Shown here in pieces: positions 1 through 12,263 of a stretch of 64,000 bases of DNA. Numbering within the stretch: the first letter of the stretch is position 1; every line of letters starts with the position of its first letter. The notes below the pieces were generated by a model. It saw only the letters and a program-made list of their open reading frames with translations. It was not told where the DNA came from and made no database searches. A program made the translations under genes and the position numbers. Source of the DNA: Austropuccinia psidii (taxonomy: Eukaryota > Basidiomycota > Pucciniomycetes > Pucciniales > Sphaerophragmiaceae); the NCBI GenBank assembly GCA_023105745.1, contig JALGQZ010000011.1, positions 48,638,698 through 48,702,697 on the forward strand, written 5' to 3'.

Positions 1-2248
1 AAGGAAAGAATGGATGAATATGAGATGATCAAACATGAACTCACAAATGCACCTGTGCTCATCCTGCCTGACTTTGAACTACCATTCAAGTTATACATAG
101 ATGCAGAATGTAACTAAGGCTTGGGAGCAGCCCTTCACCAGAGACAAATTGTAGATGGTGAACCAAGAGAGGGAGTAATTTTTTACATCTCTAGGAAACT
201 GGAAGCTTCAGAAGCCAGGTATGGGGCCACCCAGACTGAATTTCTATGCTTAGTCTGGGCTCTGGAGAAACTTCATTATTATTTGGAGGGTGCAGTATTT
301 GAAGTCTACACAGACTGCACAGCCTTGAAGCCTTTACTAAACATGAAGACTACCAATAGACACATGTTATGATGGAAAATAGCCATCCAAGAGTATAGAG
401 GGAACATCACCATCATATACAAAGAAGGTAAAAGTCATGCCAATGCAGATGGCCACTAGATAATGTCAAAAGCAATCAAGGTTATGACCCTGAAGTAGCA
501 GCCAAGATCCCTATCCATTTCATGGGAATAGATAGGAGGAAAAACTTCAGATTTTCTGAATGGGCACCAGAAGGTGGTACCTTAAACAGTGGAGACACTG
601 ATTCAGAAGGAATGGAAACTCTCATACTTGGAATAAGCTCCTCAGAACTGAATAATGAATTCTTCAATGCAGTGATGAAGACATATGTCAAACAAAAAAA
701 TGTAGCATATTGTTGCAACTCCTTCAACAAAGATACAGGAGCCCAGAACTGGATCCCCAGCTAGAGGAACCCTGGTTGAGGGACTATAAAGATAACAAGC
801 TTTTCCTTATAAATTTCCTGCTCTACCATAGAGAAAGGCACACTAGTACACTAACCATAGTAGAGAGGGACCATATATACTTGATCCTACAAGAATGCCA
901 TGACTGCCCCTATATGGGACACATGAGTGAGGACAGAACCAAGGAGATGGTAGCAAGCACAGATTGGTGTCCCAAATGGGAACAAGAGTTTAGTGAATAT
1001 ATCAACACTTGTGAAAGATGCCAACAGGCAAATAGAATGCATGAGAAGAAGTATGGGTTACCTCAACACATAGAAGAACACAAGAACCCATGGGAAACCA
1101 TCAACATGGACTGGGTTACAGGACTTGTCCCAGAAGGCAAAGAAAACTTCAATGCTTGCTTGATCATAGTCGATAGGTTCAGAAAGAGTATGAGGTGCTT
1201 ACCATGTCACAAGGAGGATACAGCTATGGATACTGCTCTTTTATTTTGGAATAACATAATATCTACCTGTGGAGTCCCAAAAATCATTATTAGTGATAGG
1301 GACCCAAAGTTCACATCTGAACTTTCCACAAACCTTTATGACATGTTTGGAACCAAGCTTGCATTTTCCACAGCTTACCATCAACAAACAGATGGATTAG
1401 CTGAAAGGATGATCCAGACAATGGGGGACATCCTCAGAAGATTCTGGGCCTATGGCTTGGAATACAAGGACCATGAAGGATACACCCATGACTGGGTTAC
1501 CATTCTACCAGCTGTCCAGCTGGCTTATAATACAAGTCAGCACTCTACCACAGGAAAAACACCTGCACTGGTAGAGAAAGGGTGGAATCCCCTATTGCAT
1601 GTGGATCACTTGAAGAAAAATCCTCTGACCATCTACCCCACAGCCAAAGATTTCCATGAAATTTGGTAGAGAGCTTGTAACACAGCTGCCAAATGCATAG
1701 CTGAGGAAAAAGAATATAATAAGAAGAGGTGGGACAAATCACACATGGAACCTGACTTTAAGGAAGGAGACCAAGTGTTAGTGTCCACACTAAACTTCAA
1801 CAATCTCAAAGGACCTAAGAGAATGAGAGACTCATTTTTAGGGCCCTTCACTATCATTAAATTGATAGGGAAAAATGCAACAGAGGTCAAACTCACAGAA
1901 GAATTTTCCAGGAAACACCCAGTCTTTCCAATGAGTTTAGTCAAGCCATACTTCCAGACAGAGGAGGATAAATTCCCCTGTAGGAAGAAGAGCCCCACAC
2001 CACCAGAAATAGTGGAAGTAGAGGACTACATTGGACCTGTGCAGAGAATAATAAAGGCCAGGAAGATCAGACTTAATGGTAAGGATCAGAGACAGTACTT
2101 AGTCAGATTCAAGAACCAAACAGCTGATAAAGACCAGTGGTTGGCAGAAGATGCCATACCAGATGGGAGCCTTCATTTAAGGAGATTAAGAGCCTCTAGG
2201 AGGACTGAAAATTCTCATAAATGATGAGCCTTTTTTACAGGGAGGTTA
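1..2248 (+). pseudogene. Ty3/gypsy pol remnant of element A1 (RNase H, integrase, chromodomain)
   Basis: This is the 3' half of a family-A polyprotein, colinear with element C from about 61192 onward. Order: RNase H (the DGEPREGV and YTDC regions), integrase HHCC zinc finger ([16 protein letters not shown], then CERCQ), integrase catalytic core with MDW, SDRDPKF and LAERM, then a GPF-type C-terminus and a chromodomain-like end ([21 protein letters not shown]). Lesions seen: TAA at 115-117, TGA at 370-372 (Arg codon in C), a 13-bp deletion near 452, and TAG at 1667-1669 (Lys in C). The longest open stretch is 710-1669. A purine tract precedes the 3' LTR. The 5' part is outside the window. The element is not coding-competent. 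It is inserted in the pol gene of element A2. Confidence 0.93.
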
Positions 2249-3686
2249 TGTCAGCCTGTGACTCAAAACCAGAGCACAAGCATGACAGCCAAATACCATA
2301 AACCAATGGTAAAGCCAAGATACCACGAAAACATGAAGCTGAGCCAAATTAGCTCAGAAGGTATCAAAGACAAAAAAGGATTTACCTCTTTCCAAATATA
2401 AAAGTCCAATAATCATAGGACAAAGAATAACAAAGTTATTCCTGCTCAAAGTTGTTCCTGAGCTTAAACCTTGATTTTCACCTCTCATCTGAAAAACAGA
2501 GTAAGAGGCTTAACCCCACCAAATGGGTATCAAAATCAAAGCTCTAGGCCAGGGCTATTCAATGGTACCAACCAAACTGAGCTAGCACCAGTATTACAGA
2601 AGTTATGGCCAAATTCAGGTCAAATAAAGGTGAATAAAATATTCACCTCCCATCTAACTTCTACAGCTTTAGTTTGAGATACCTGAAGTGGGGTCTTTTT
2701 GGAAAGAGCAAAATCAGAGATATCTGATGGTGCCATTAATTTCCCCATATCTCACCTAGCACAAAGGTTATAGGGAAAACAAGCCCAATACAGCTTTTGC
2801 CTAAAATCATACATATGTACAAAAGTCTTGTGCATGGCATAACTTTGCCATATTTAATGATAACCATATCAAATGAGGTACCATTGTGTAGGGCACATAC
2901 AGCGATACACATTGAAGCAATTTTGAGGTTTATATCTCAAAAAACAACAAAGATATCACTGTTTTAAGGTCAAACTCCCACAGTTTGGCCAATACAGCCT
3001 TATAGTGGGATAGTATCCCATAACCATGATTATGAGGTGTCAAGCAGACAAAGAAGCATTTTTATATGTCAATACCTCATAGTTCATTCAATACTGGGGT
3101 GCCATACAGGTTCTGTACAGAATTATACACGTAATACATATCAGAATCAGGCTATGTGGTTCCCAGATGAAAATTGTCACCCTGTATTGGTGAAAACTGC
3201 CCAGATGTGGTTTCAAAACCACATCTGCGCCCAATACAGGCTATACAGGCTTTCTGAAAAACCACAAGATAGTACTTGGGAGTGAAAAATCTTCACTTCC
3301 TTTACGTGGAAAGGTCTAGAAGCCTTTTCACCCCATTTTAGGATAAAAAGGGGCCTTTTCACAGCCAGAAAAGGTTTTCTCATCCTTCTCTTGAATTCCT
3401 ACATATTAGAACTATCAAAAAGGCTATACTCTTGGAGAATAGCTAGGTTATACTTTGATCTTAAGTATTGTAGCTCTTATTATAGTAATCCAAGTGGTAA
3501 GACTGCACCCAGGGCTTTCAGCAGCGCTCACCACCACTATATTATTATATTAAAGCCCTTAGAATTTTAATTTAACCATTTATTATCATAAATAAAACTC
3601 TTTTTAAGAACTATTTCATCGGTTTCACAGTCATAGTTAAAGTTGTAATTACTATTATACACCTTCATCATAGACTCAGCCTGACA
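2249..3686 (+). repeat. 3' LTR of element A1 (family A, 1438 bp)
   Basis: Starts TGTCAGCCTGTGACTC and ends GACTCAGCCTGACA, the same boundaries as the LTRs of element C. It follows a purine tract (CAGGGAGG) directly after the pol stop. The next bases (from 3687) resume the pol sequence of the older element A2, which proves nesting. The LTR contains a strong hairpin at 3181-3240. Confidence 0.92.
3181..3240. repeat. Hairpin-forming inverted repeat inside the family-A LTR
   Basis: The inner arms are 12 nt each and perfect (3202-3213 CAGATGTGGTTT against 3216-3227) with a 2-nt loop. Outer 10-nt arms CCTGTATTGG (3181-3190) and CCAATACAGG (3231-3240) are also perfectly complementary. The inner arms recur in other family-A LTR copies, for example 56148-56173. 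It could be an RNA structure in R/U5 or a protein site; its function is unknown. Confidence 0.8.
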
Positions 3687-3949
3687 CAGCCTCACCAGTA
3701 AACCAAAACTTAGTTGACTGAAAATTCTGAGGCAATATAAACCAGTATTTGCCATTGGTGAACAGCCCTTTGGAAAAATAAGAGGCTATGATATAAGATT
3801 ATATCTAGATGTGGAAAGAGCTTATCCACCCATGCTGAGAAGAGCTCCACATTTAGCAAGCCTGGAAAATAGGGGAGAAATTGAGAAACACATCAATGAG
3901 CTACTACACATGAATGTCATCAGGAAGATAGGAAACAATGAAATAGTGA
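3687..3949 (+). pseudogene. Pol remnant of element A2, part 1 (protease/RT linker)
   Basis: This matches element C from about 60230 to 60493, including the stretch that reads LYLDVER then AYPPMLRRA and KHINELLHMNVIRKIG, the segment just before the RT core. It is frame-disrupted. It is bounded on the left by the A1 3' LTR and on the right by the B-type solo LTR, and the same gene continues at 5873. Confidence 0.88.
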
Positions 3950-5872
3950 TGTAAGAGGTGTCTATGAAACTGATGATAATATTACTATTAATCAGCAGTA
4001 CTATTACTGTTCTTATGAAATATAATAACAAAAATGTTATTATAACTACAATTAAATAATTAAAGAATTATTTCTTTCACATGTTAAACACTACTAGTGA
4101 TTTTAACAGTGAGCAAGTAATTGTCTACAAGAATCAATTACAAGAAGATTTTAATAATAAAACTTCTTTTATTAAAATGATAAAATTATTTTAATATATA
4201 ATTATCTTTTTCAAGAATAATTATAATGATAATTCTTGAAGAAAACTAATTTTAGAGAAAAACTTTAAGAATTAAGAATAGAACACTCACTAATATTCCA
4301 AAGAACTTATTGAAAGATAAGATAGAGGGATTTGATGTAGAATTGTGAATTTTAAGCATCAAAATGAATTTATAACAGTATTAAAACAATATATAGTTGG
4401 ATTCTATGATTTCACGTCTTTCTGATTGATTCTTAAAGATTTAAAACACTTAAGAATAGCTATAACTAATACTTACTTGTTGGTAATAATGATTTAAAAT
4501 GATAATAAGATGATGATGTGGAAAAAACAGCAAGAAGAGGCCTCTTTTAAGTCAACAACAGCTCATGGAGGCATGCCATGGAGCAAACTGAAAAACCAGT
4601 GAGTGAGAAAACAATAAACCTTTTTTGATTATTGATTGCATCATCTGTTGTCACATAAGATTATCATAATTACTTAATTGATGCTTTTACGTGACTACCA
4701 ACCCCAATATGGTTAAGAATAAAAGGAGTAACATCTGTAAATCTTCTTTTATTCCAAAATAATCATTGATTTCTCAAAGTTATCAATGTTATTGCCAATT
4801 TCATCACAGGTTGTAATTACTGTAAATTTTTGAAGATTCAGTGTTTCACATAGAATAGTCAAAAATGGACTGTAAGTAAAACTTTTAGTTTGACTAGTAA
4901 AACTTTAATTATTTTTGGTTGTACCATAGCTAATACATTTCTCCATTGGTCCTGAAAGTTTCAGAAAGATTCATTAAGAATTGTTCTTTTAATGAATTTT
5001 TGAAGTTTTTACCTCATTTCTACGTAGAATTGCAAATATCAGTGTTTCACTGGTTGCTATGAGGTAGATCAATGGATACAAGTCCAAAAAGGGTTTTAAT
5101 TACTCTTTTGGGGCTTATGCATGGAAATTAATTAAGAATTGACATGGTTACAGGAGTCTAAGTAGCTCTTTACCTCCTTGGCACATCAAAATAGCAGGTC
5201 ATTTGCTATTTTCTTAAGATTTACTGTAGTTGTAACATGGTAACCAAGTTCCCAAAGTGTTTTAGTTTACTAAGTGGGCCAAGATCAGCCATGGATCCAA
5301 GCTTTGGAGCTGTCCACACCTCTGAGGCCTCAGAAGTTGGGTACCCTGGCTCTCTTTGATGTCTTTTGTCCCCCTTGCTTATTTTTTACATCAAAATAGA
5401 AATTTAAGCTTAAAGTGAGATATCCACTATGGGTGTACCAAAATTCCATGTAAGAATACCATGATATTAAGTGCTCAAAACATGCATAACACTATTCTTA
5501 GTTTATATGTAACATGGGATTTCTCACTTTCCCATTATTTTGGCGTGAATTTAAGAAAAACAAAAATTTTCACGGATCTTTTATGTGGTATTGATGATGT
5601 GGTATTTAAGTATTTTCCATTTTACCACCTCAAAGAGTTAATTTGAGCTTATTCACTCTATGGAGCTACCCTAGGTGAATTTTTGTGTAGAATCCAAATC
5701 TGGCCTTAAATCCATGAATTTACTTACTCAATAAAAAGTTATTCATCTTTTCTGAAATCAAAAATGATGAATTTTGGATATATGCATGACTTATGAGTTA
5801 TGCATAATTCAAAATTTCTTTCTAAGATAATTGTGCCTATTTGGGTATGTAAAATATACCTCAAGGCTCACA
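3950..5872 (-). mobile_element. Solo LTR of family B (1923 bp) inserted in A2 pol
   Basis: The plus strand begins TGTAAGAGGTGTCTATGAAACT and ends CTCAAGGCTCACA, matching the ends of the family-B LTRs at 9168 and 21045 (element orientation is minus). It is flanked by an imperfect 5-bp target duplication, AGTGA (3945-3949) and AGTGG (5873-5877). The host pol sequence resumes exactly after it. Many internal differences from the LTRs of the full B element indicate an older insertion. No coding sequence. Confidence 0.85.
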
Positions 5873-8822
5873 AGTGGAGATCACTACTCCTGTCCTTATC
5901 ACTTGGCATGATGACAAATCTAGGTTGTGTGGGGATTTCAGAGCCCTAAATAGGTACACAAAAAGCTGATAGGTACGCTATACCAAGGATACCTCATGCC
6001 CTAGATAAACTGGCAAAAGCCAACTATATAACTAAGATGGATTGTATGAAAGGCTTCCACAAAAATGGAGTTAAACCAAAATCCAAGAAGTTACTCAGAA
6101 TTATATGCCATATGGGTACATATGGGTATACAAGGATGCCATTTGGCATCAAAAATGCACCATCCCACTTCCAGAGGATGATGGACACCATATTTCAAGA
6201 GGAAAATTATTAGAAGGCTGGATGGTAGTATATATTGATTACATCATTGTATACTCAGAGACATGGGAAGACCATGTGCATTACATAGAAATAGTATAAG
6301 TAAATGCACACCAATCAATCTGAAAATTTCACTTAAGAAGTGCAGGTTTTGCCAACAAGAATTGCTGGCACTGGGAAAGAGAGTCTCAGGCCTTAGTCTG
6401 GCCACAGACCGAAATAAAGTAGCAACAGTACTGCAAAAAGCAGTACCAAAGCACATCAAAGAGATGAAATCTTTCCTTGGGTTTGCTAGCTACTAAATAA
6501 ACCACATCAAATGTTTTGCTCACATAACTAGTTCTCTATAAAAGTTATTCTCAAAAGATGTAGTTTTTGAAATTACTAAAGCAGGAGAGATGCATATGAG
6601 AGGATCAAATATGAACTCACTAATGCACCTGTCCTAATACTCCTTGAATTTCAATTACCATTCAAGTTGTACATAGATGCAGCCTGTAGTCAAGGATTAG
6701 GAGCACCCCTACACAAAAGACAAATTGTGGATGGTGAACCATTCAAAGGGGTGATATGCTACATTTCCAGGCAGCTGAAATATTCAGAAGCTAGATATGG
6801 GGAAACCCAGGCCGAATGCCTATGCCTAGTCTGGGCCCTGGAGAAACTCCATTATTATCTGGAAGGTGCAGACTTTGAAGTCTATACAGATTGCACAGCA
6901 CTCAAGTCTTTACTTAATATGAATACTATTAATAGACACATTTTGAGGTGGAAAATAGCCATCCAAGAGTATAGAGGTAGCATGAAAATCTTATACAAAT
7001 AAGGAAAAAGACACACCAATGCAGATGGCCACTGGATAATGTCAAAAGAAACCCAGCTTATGACCCTGAAGTAGCAGCCAAGATCCCTATCTTTTTCCTG
7101 GAAGTAGACAGGAGGAAAAACTTCAGATTTTATGAATGGGCACCAGGAAGTGGCAGCCTAGACAGTGAAGACACTGAATCAAAGGGAACAGAAACTCCCA
7201 TATTGGGGATACATTCCTCAGAACTACACAATGAGTTCTTCAGTGCAGTAATGAAAGCTTATGCCAAGTACAAACAGTGTGGCATATTTTTTCAACTCCT
7301 TCAACAGAAATACAAGAGCCCTGAACTGGAATCCCAATTAGAGGAGCTCTGGTTGAGGGACTATAAGGATAACAAATTTTTCCTTCTAGATGGACTACTC
7401 TATCACAGAGAGAAGCACAAAAGTTCCTTCACAGTGGTGGACAGCAACCACATATCCCGGATCCTTCAGAAATGGCATGACTACCCCTGTATGGGACACA
7501 TGAGTGAAGACAGGACCAAGAAGAGGGTGCCAAGCGCAGCTTGGTGGCCCAAATGGAAGCAAGAGTTTAGTGAATATATAAGCACTTTTGAAAGATACCA
7601 AAAGGAAAACAGAAAAAATGGGAAGAAATATGGACTACTTCAACACATAGAAGAACCCAAACACCCATGGGAAACCATTAATATGGACTGGGTCACAGGA
7701 CTTGTCCCAGGAGGCAAAGGAAATTCCAATGCCTGCCTATTCATAGTTGATAGGTATAGCCAAAGTGTGAGGTGCTTTCCATGTCATAAGGAGGATAAAG
7801 CAATGGATACAGCTTTGTTATTTTGGAATAAAATCATAGCCACATTTGGAGTCCCAAAAATTATCATCAGTGATAGGGACCCAAAATTCACATCAAAATT
7901 TTGGAACAATTTTTATGACATGCTAGGCTCAAAACTTGCATTTTCCACAGCTTACCATCCACAGACAGATGGCTTAGCTGAAAGGATGATCCAAACAATG
8001 GAGGACATCATTAGAAGATTCTGTGCATATGGCATGGAATATGAGGACCATGAAGGGTATACTAATGACTGGGTTACAATTCTCCCAGAAGTTCAGCTAG
8101 CTTACAACACAAGCCGAACTCTACCACAGGGAAGTCACCCTCACTGGTAGAAAAAGGGTGGAACCCCTTATTGCCTGTGGATCACCTAAAGAAAAATCTT
8201 CTGACTATCACCCCACAGCCAAGGACTTCCATGAAATGTGGAAGAGAGGTTGTGACACGGCTTCTAAGTGCATAGCTGAAGCTAAAGAATATAACAAGAA
8301 GAGGTATGAAAAGACACATATGGAACCAGACTTCAAAGAAGGGAACCAAGTGTTAGTGTTTACACTTAGCTTCAACAATCTCAAGGGACCAAAGAAAATG
8401 AGAGTTTCATTTGTGGGACTCTTCACTATCATTAAACTGATAGGGAAGAATACAGTTGAGGTTAAACTCACAGAGGAATTCTCCAGGAAACACCCCGTAT
8501 TCCCAGTAAGTCTGGTCAAACCATACTTCTAGACAGGAGAGGACAAGTTCCACTCCAGAAAGGAGGCTACCACCCCACAAGAAATAGTGGAAATGGAAGA
8601 ATACCCTGGACCTGTGAAGAATATCATCAAGGCCAGGAAGATTAGGCTGAATGGTAAAGACTAAGACAGTAGTTGGTCAGATTTAGAAACCAGACAGCAG
8701 ACAAGGACAAATGGTTTGCAAAAGATGCCATACCAGATGGGAACCTTCACCTAAGGAGATTAGGGGCCTGTAGGAGGACTGAACAGTCCCATCAATGATG
8801 AGCATTTTTTGGAGGGTGGGTA
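5873..8822 (+). pseudogene. Pol remnant of element A2, part 2 (RT, RNase H, integrase, chromodomain)
   Basis: This continues the A2 polyprotein from ITTPVL through the end. RT motif YIDYII (6229-6246) replaces YIDDII, so the second catalytic Asp of the RT is lost. RNase H (6667-7002), an integrase zinc finger with the first Cys of the CERC pair changed (TFERYQ), the catalytic core (MDW, SDRDPKF, LAERM) and the C-terminal chromodomain-like part follow. There are many stops and frameshifts (for example near 5965, 6298, 6496, 7002 and 8150). It carries the same 13-bp deletion near 7030 as element A1. Dead copy. Confidence 0.92.
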
Positions 8823-9167
8823 TGTTAGTGTATGACTCAAAACCGGAGCACAAGCATGACAGCCAAATACCAGAAACCAATGGCAAAGCAAAGATACCAC
8901 CAAAAAATGGAGCTGAGCCCAATCAGTTCAAAAAGTATCAAAAGAAAGAGGAAACTCACCCCTTTTGAAATATACAAGTCCCATTATCACAGGACAGGAA
9001 ATAACAAAGTTATTCCTTCTCAAAGTTGTTGCTGAGCATAAACCTTAATTTTCACCTCTCATCTGAAATCCGGAGGAAGAGGCTTAACCCCAGCAAATGG
9101 TATTTATATTGAAGCCCTATGTCAGGTCTATCCAAGGGTACTAGCCAAATTGAGCTAACACCAAAAC
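8823..9167 (+). repeat. 3' LTR of element A2, left part
   Basis: Starts TGTTAGTGTATGACTC after a purine tract (GGAGGGTGGG) and matches the first 345 bp of other family-A LTRs. It is interrupted at 9167 by the full family-B element. The right part resumes at 23227. Confidence 0.88.
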
Positions 9168-9954
9168 TGTAAGGTTTGTCTATGAAACTCTTGATAATAG
9201 TAACAATATCAAGAGTACTATGACTGTCCTCAGTAGAAAAATATAATATAATATAATATTAGAACCACAAATTTCAATATAATTATTAAAAATAATTATA
9301 TATAAAAAAAATAATTTAATTATTATTATAATAATATAATAATAAAAAAATAATAATAATTATGATAAATTATAATTATTCTATTATTGTTATAGTCACT
9401 GACAGTTATAACAATAAGAAGTGTAAAGCTCTTAATGAGACAATTACACATGGAAAATATAAATATTTAACCACTTATAAATAATATAAATATTCTTTAT
9501 AAAAGAATTAAAACACACACTGTGCAGAAATAATTCTTATAGAGAAAATTCTATATATAAAAAAACTAATACTAGACAAAAAAATATAGAATTTTTAGAG
9601 AAAACTTACTTATAAGATTTATTTAATATAATAAGTCAAACAACAACATTTATAATATTAAATAATAATTATAAGTTAAAAACACGTCAAAAATCAATAA
9701 ATTTAAAGATAAAACAACTTTTTATGATATAAATTATGATTAAAGAGTTTTTTAGAGGAATTTGTGGATTTTAAAAGATATTTAAGAAGATAATTTTATA
9801 TAATAAAATATATTATTGGTGATTAAAACAATAATCTGAATTCTATGACTTCAATTCTTTAATTTCAATAAATAAAGAATAAAAATAACTTAAGAATTAC
9901 TTTTAATAATAAGATTTCATATTTAATAAAACTTTACCTGTTTAAATTTCTAAT

Positions 9955-10715
9955 TGTAACAACCACTCATCAGGGGTAAGGGTATTCAGTCATACACCCA
10001 CTCAAACACCCCAAATCAGCAGATCCAGCATTTGTATCAGCATTCAAGTTCAGCAATCTTCATTCTGAACATGCATACAGCTTGGTATCTCAATACAGCC
10101 TGTCAATACCTGTACAGGCTGGATTCACCCAATACAGCTTCAATACACCAGTATGAAACTGTATGATCACTCCAATACACCACACCTCTTGTACAGGTTC
10201 TGTACAGCCGTACAGGACCTGTATTGGCCAGACTCAATTCAATCATCAAATATTCTCATGAAAATTCTTCCTCTGGATCAGGGCTGGTGATTCTCACATA
10301 TACCAGCCCCTCTTTCTCCCCCCTGGGGACTTTTCCCCAGTTAATTAATTTAGTTTATTTATTATTTTATAATTATTCTTATCCTTATCTTTTGGGTATT
10401 ATAATTATTTAATCTTAAGTTAGTCTTTGCATTTCTGTCTTCGCCTGTACAGTATGAGTTGGGTGGCCATATCCTTATTAACCCTTCTCTTTCCATTCTG
10501 ACAGGTTGAAACAGTGGACTTGGACTTGTTTGTGGTTGGCTCTTCTATTCTTTTACTCTTATCTTTTGTTGCTGCTTTTCTTATATTTATTCTTTAGCAA
10601 TTTATCTTTAACACTCTTAAGTGTATTCCCTTTTATCTTATCTTTGAGCCCTCCATAAGTGAGTCCCAGTTTACTGAGTGCCAGGCCCTCTTCACTTCGA
10701 AGAGCCCCTGTGACA
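9955..10715. mobile_element. Solo LTR, family D (761 bp)
   Basis: Begins TGTAACAACCACTCATC and ends CCCCTGTGACA, with perfect 5-bp target duplication CTAAT at 9950-9954 and 10716-10720. The empty site is visible in the other B LTR near 21812, where CTAAT occurs once. It contains many CAATAC and GTACAGG motifs (10090-10230) and a C-run-rich stretch at 10310-10340. Its last about 200 bp resemble, in reverse orientation, the start of the 40297-41803 element. No coding sequence. Confidence 0.9.
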
Positions 10716-11793
10716 CTAATATGATTGGATTGATAATGAATGATGGACAAAAACAGTGATGAAAAGACTCTTTTTATGTCTTCAGAGCAGCTCTCATGAT
10801 TCATAATGGATGTAAAGGGCGTGCTCAGGTCAAAACTGAAAAACCATGCTTAAAAATAAAGTTTTTAACTTAAGGCAACTTATTTTTACTTCCAATTTAA
10901 AGTTACCAGTGTTATTCTTAACTCCAAGTAACTTTAATCCTCATTTAGTTTAACTATTTTAAGTTTTAATATAAAATAAGGTTATTTATATTAAAGTTCA
11001 TCACATGAAAAACTTAAAATTAGAGTTTCAAGCAAAAATCCCTTAAACTCAATTTTTAATTAATTTCTAAAGAAATCATAATTTTCTTTGAGTTTAATTA
11101 AAAGAGTAAATTTCCAGGCTAATTACCCTGGAAATTTATTTATAAAAGATACTTAAAATTTAATCTATATATTGATAATATTAAATTCTAAGTTGTGTGA
11201 AATTTTCAAGCAAATCCATTAAGAATTGGATTTTTAATGAATTTTTGAAGTTATTGCTATTTTTCCACGTAAAATAGCAAAACACACCAAACCTTAAGTT
11301 TTGATAAGGTTTTAATGCTTGAAACTTTAAAGTTTTAAGCTTATTTAAGGTTTTTAAGCTTAAATAAGCTCTGACTGTTCTTAAAACCTTGATTTCAAGC
11401 CTGCATATTGGGATTTACTCTTTGGCAGCTTGAAATTCCTGTCCAATTTGGGATAAAACCAGTTTAAACCTTAAGGTTGGATCAAAGTCTAATCTTAAAG
11501 TTTAAATAAGGTTGAAAATCCTCCAATACAGGTGGACAACCTTAATTGAATCATTGCAGATCCAAAAAGTTGGGTACCCCAGCTCTATTTGGTCTTTTTC
11601 CTTTGTCCCACCTTTCTGCATGGATTTTGCCCTTTTATTTATTTAAAGCCATACTATGGCCTTAAACCCTTTTAAATTGAGCTCACGCAGGATTTACATT
11701 CTGTATGGCAAATCCTTAGCCAATTCAGTAAATATACACCACACCTTAATTTTAACTAAAATTTTGGTAAGTTTGCATAAACCTTATGCAACT

Positions 11794-11825
11794 TTAAATT
11801 TAAGCTTAATTAAGCTTAAATTTAA
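11794..11825. repeat. Perfect 32-bp palindrome in B LTR (copy 1)
   Basis: A perfect self-complementary 32-mer built from TTAAATTTAAGCTTAA and its reverse complement. The identical palindrome is at 22889-22920 in the other LTR. The older solo B LTR at 44560-46738 has only a degenerate version. Confidence 0.85.
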
Positions 11826-12126
11826 CAATTTTAAAAAAATGTTAAAAAAGTTAAATTGGTACTGTGAGATTCTTAAATCTTCCAATAACATAAAAAATAA
11901 GGGGTTTTGGGTATAACACCCTATGGGTGTACCCTAGTTTATTTTTGGTGTAGAATCCAAAAATGACATAATATTTATAACTTTGTTTATCTAAAAAAAA
12001 GTTATACTTATTTTTTATTATTTTTTATTTTAAATTCAACTAAAAAGTCTGTTTAAGACAAAATTAACTGTTTATAAAATCATTTGTGGCCTTATGGGTA
12101 TGTCATACATACCTCACAGGCTCACA

Positions 12127-12263
12127 TTCCTTGCCACCAAAAAAAAATTGTACCACAATTTTTCCTTTGTAGTGTACCCCCAAGTTATTTGGGGGGGGTA
12201 TAATCCACTGTCCAACCTCTCTACTTATACTTCCAAGTATGTAAAGCACACAATTCAAACTTT
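12127..12263 (-). other. 3' untranslated stretch and polypurine tract of element B
   Basis: Reading on the minus strand, the pol stop at 12264 is followed by about 140 nt ending in GGTGGCAAGGAA directly before the 3' LTR start (TGTGAGCC). The purine-rich end is the expected plus-strand primer of reverse transcription. Confidence 0.6.

Larger units (their letters stand above)
9168..12126 (-). repeat. 3' LTR of element B, split by solo LTR D
   Basis: Plus strand TGTAAGGTTTGTC... to ...CAGGCTCACA. Without the 761-bp insertion at 9955-10715 and its 5-bp duplication it is about 2.19 kb, close to the 2177 bp of the 5' LTR at 21045-23221, which it matches with few differences. A short ORF at 11656-11916 is duplicated in the other LTR only because the LTRs are copies. 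Confidence 0.9.

Noticed and set aside
11656..11916. 86-codon ORF repeated almost identically at 22751-23011
   Set aside because: Both copies lie in the two LTRs of element B and include the palindrome; similarity is due to LTR duplication, not a gene.
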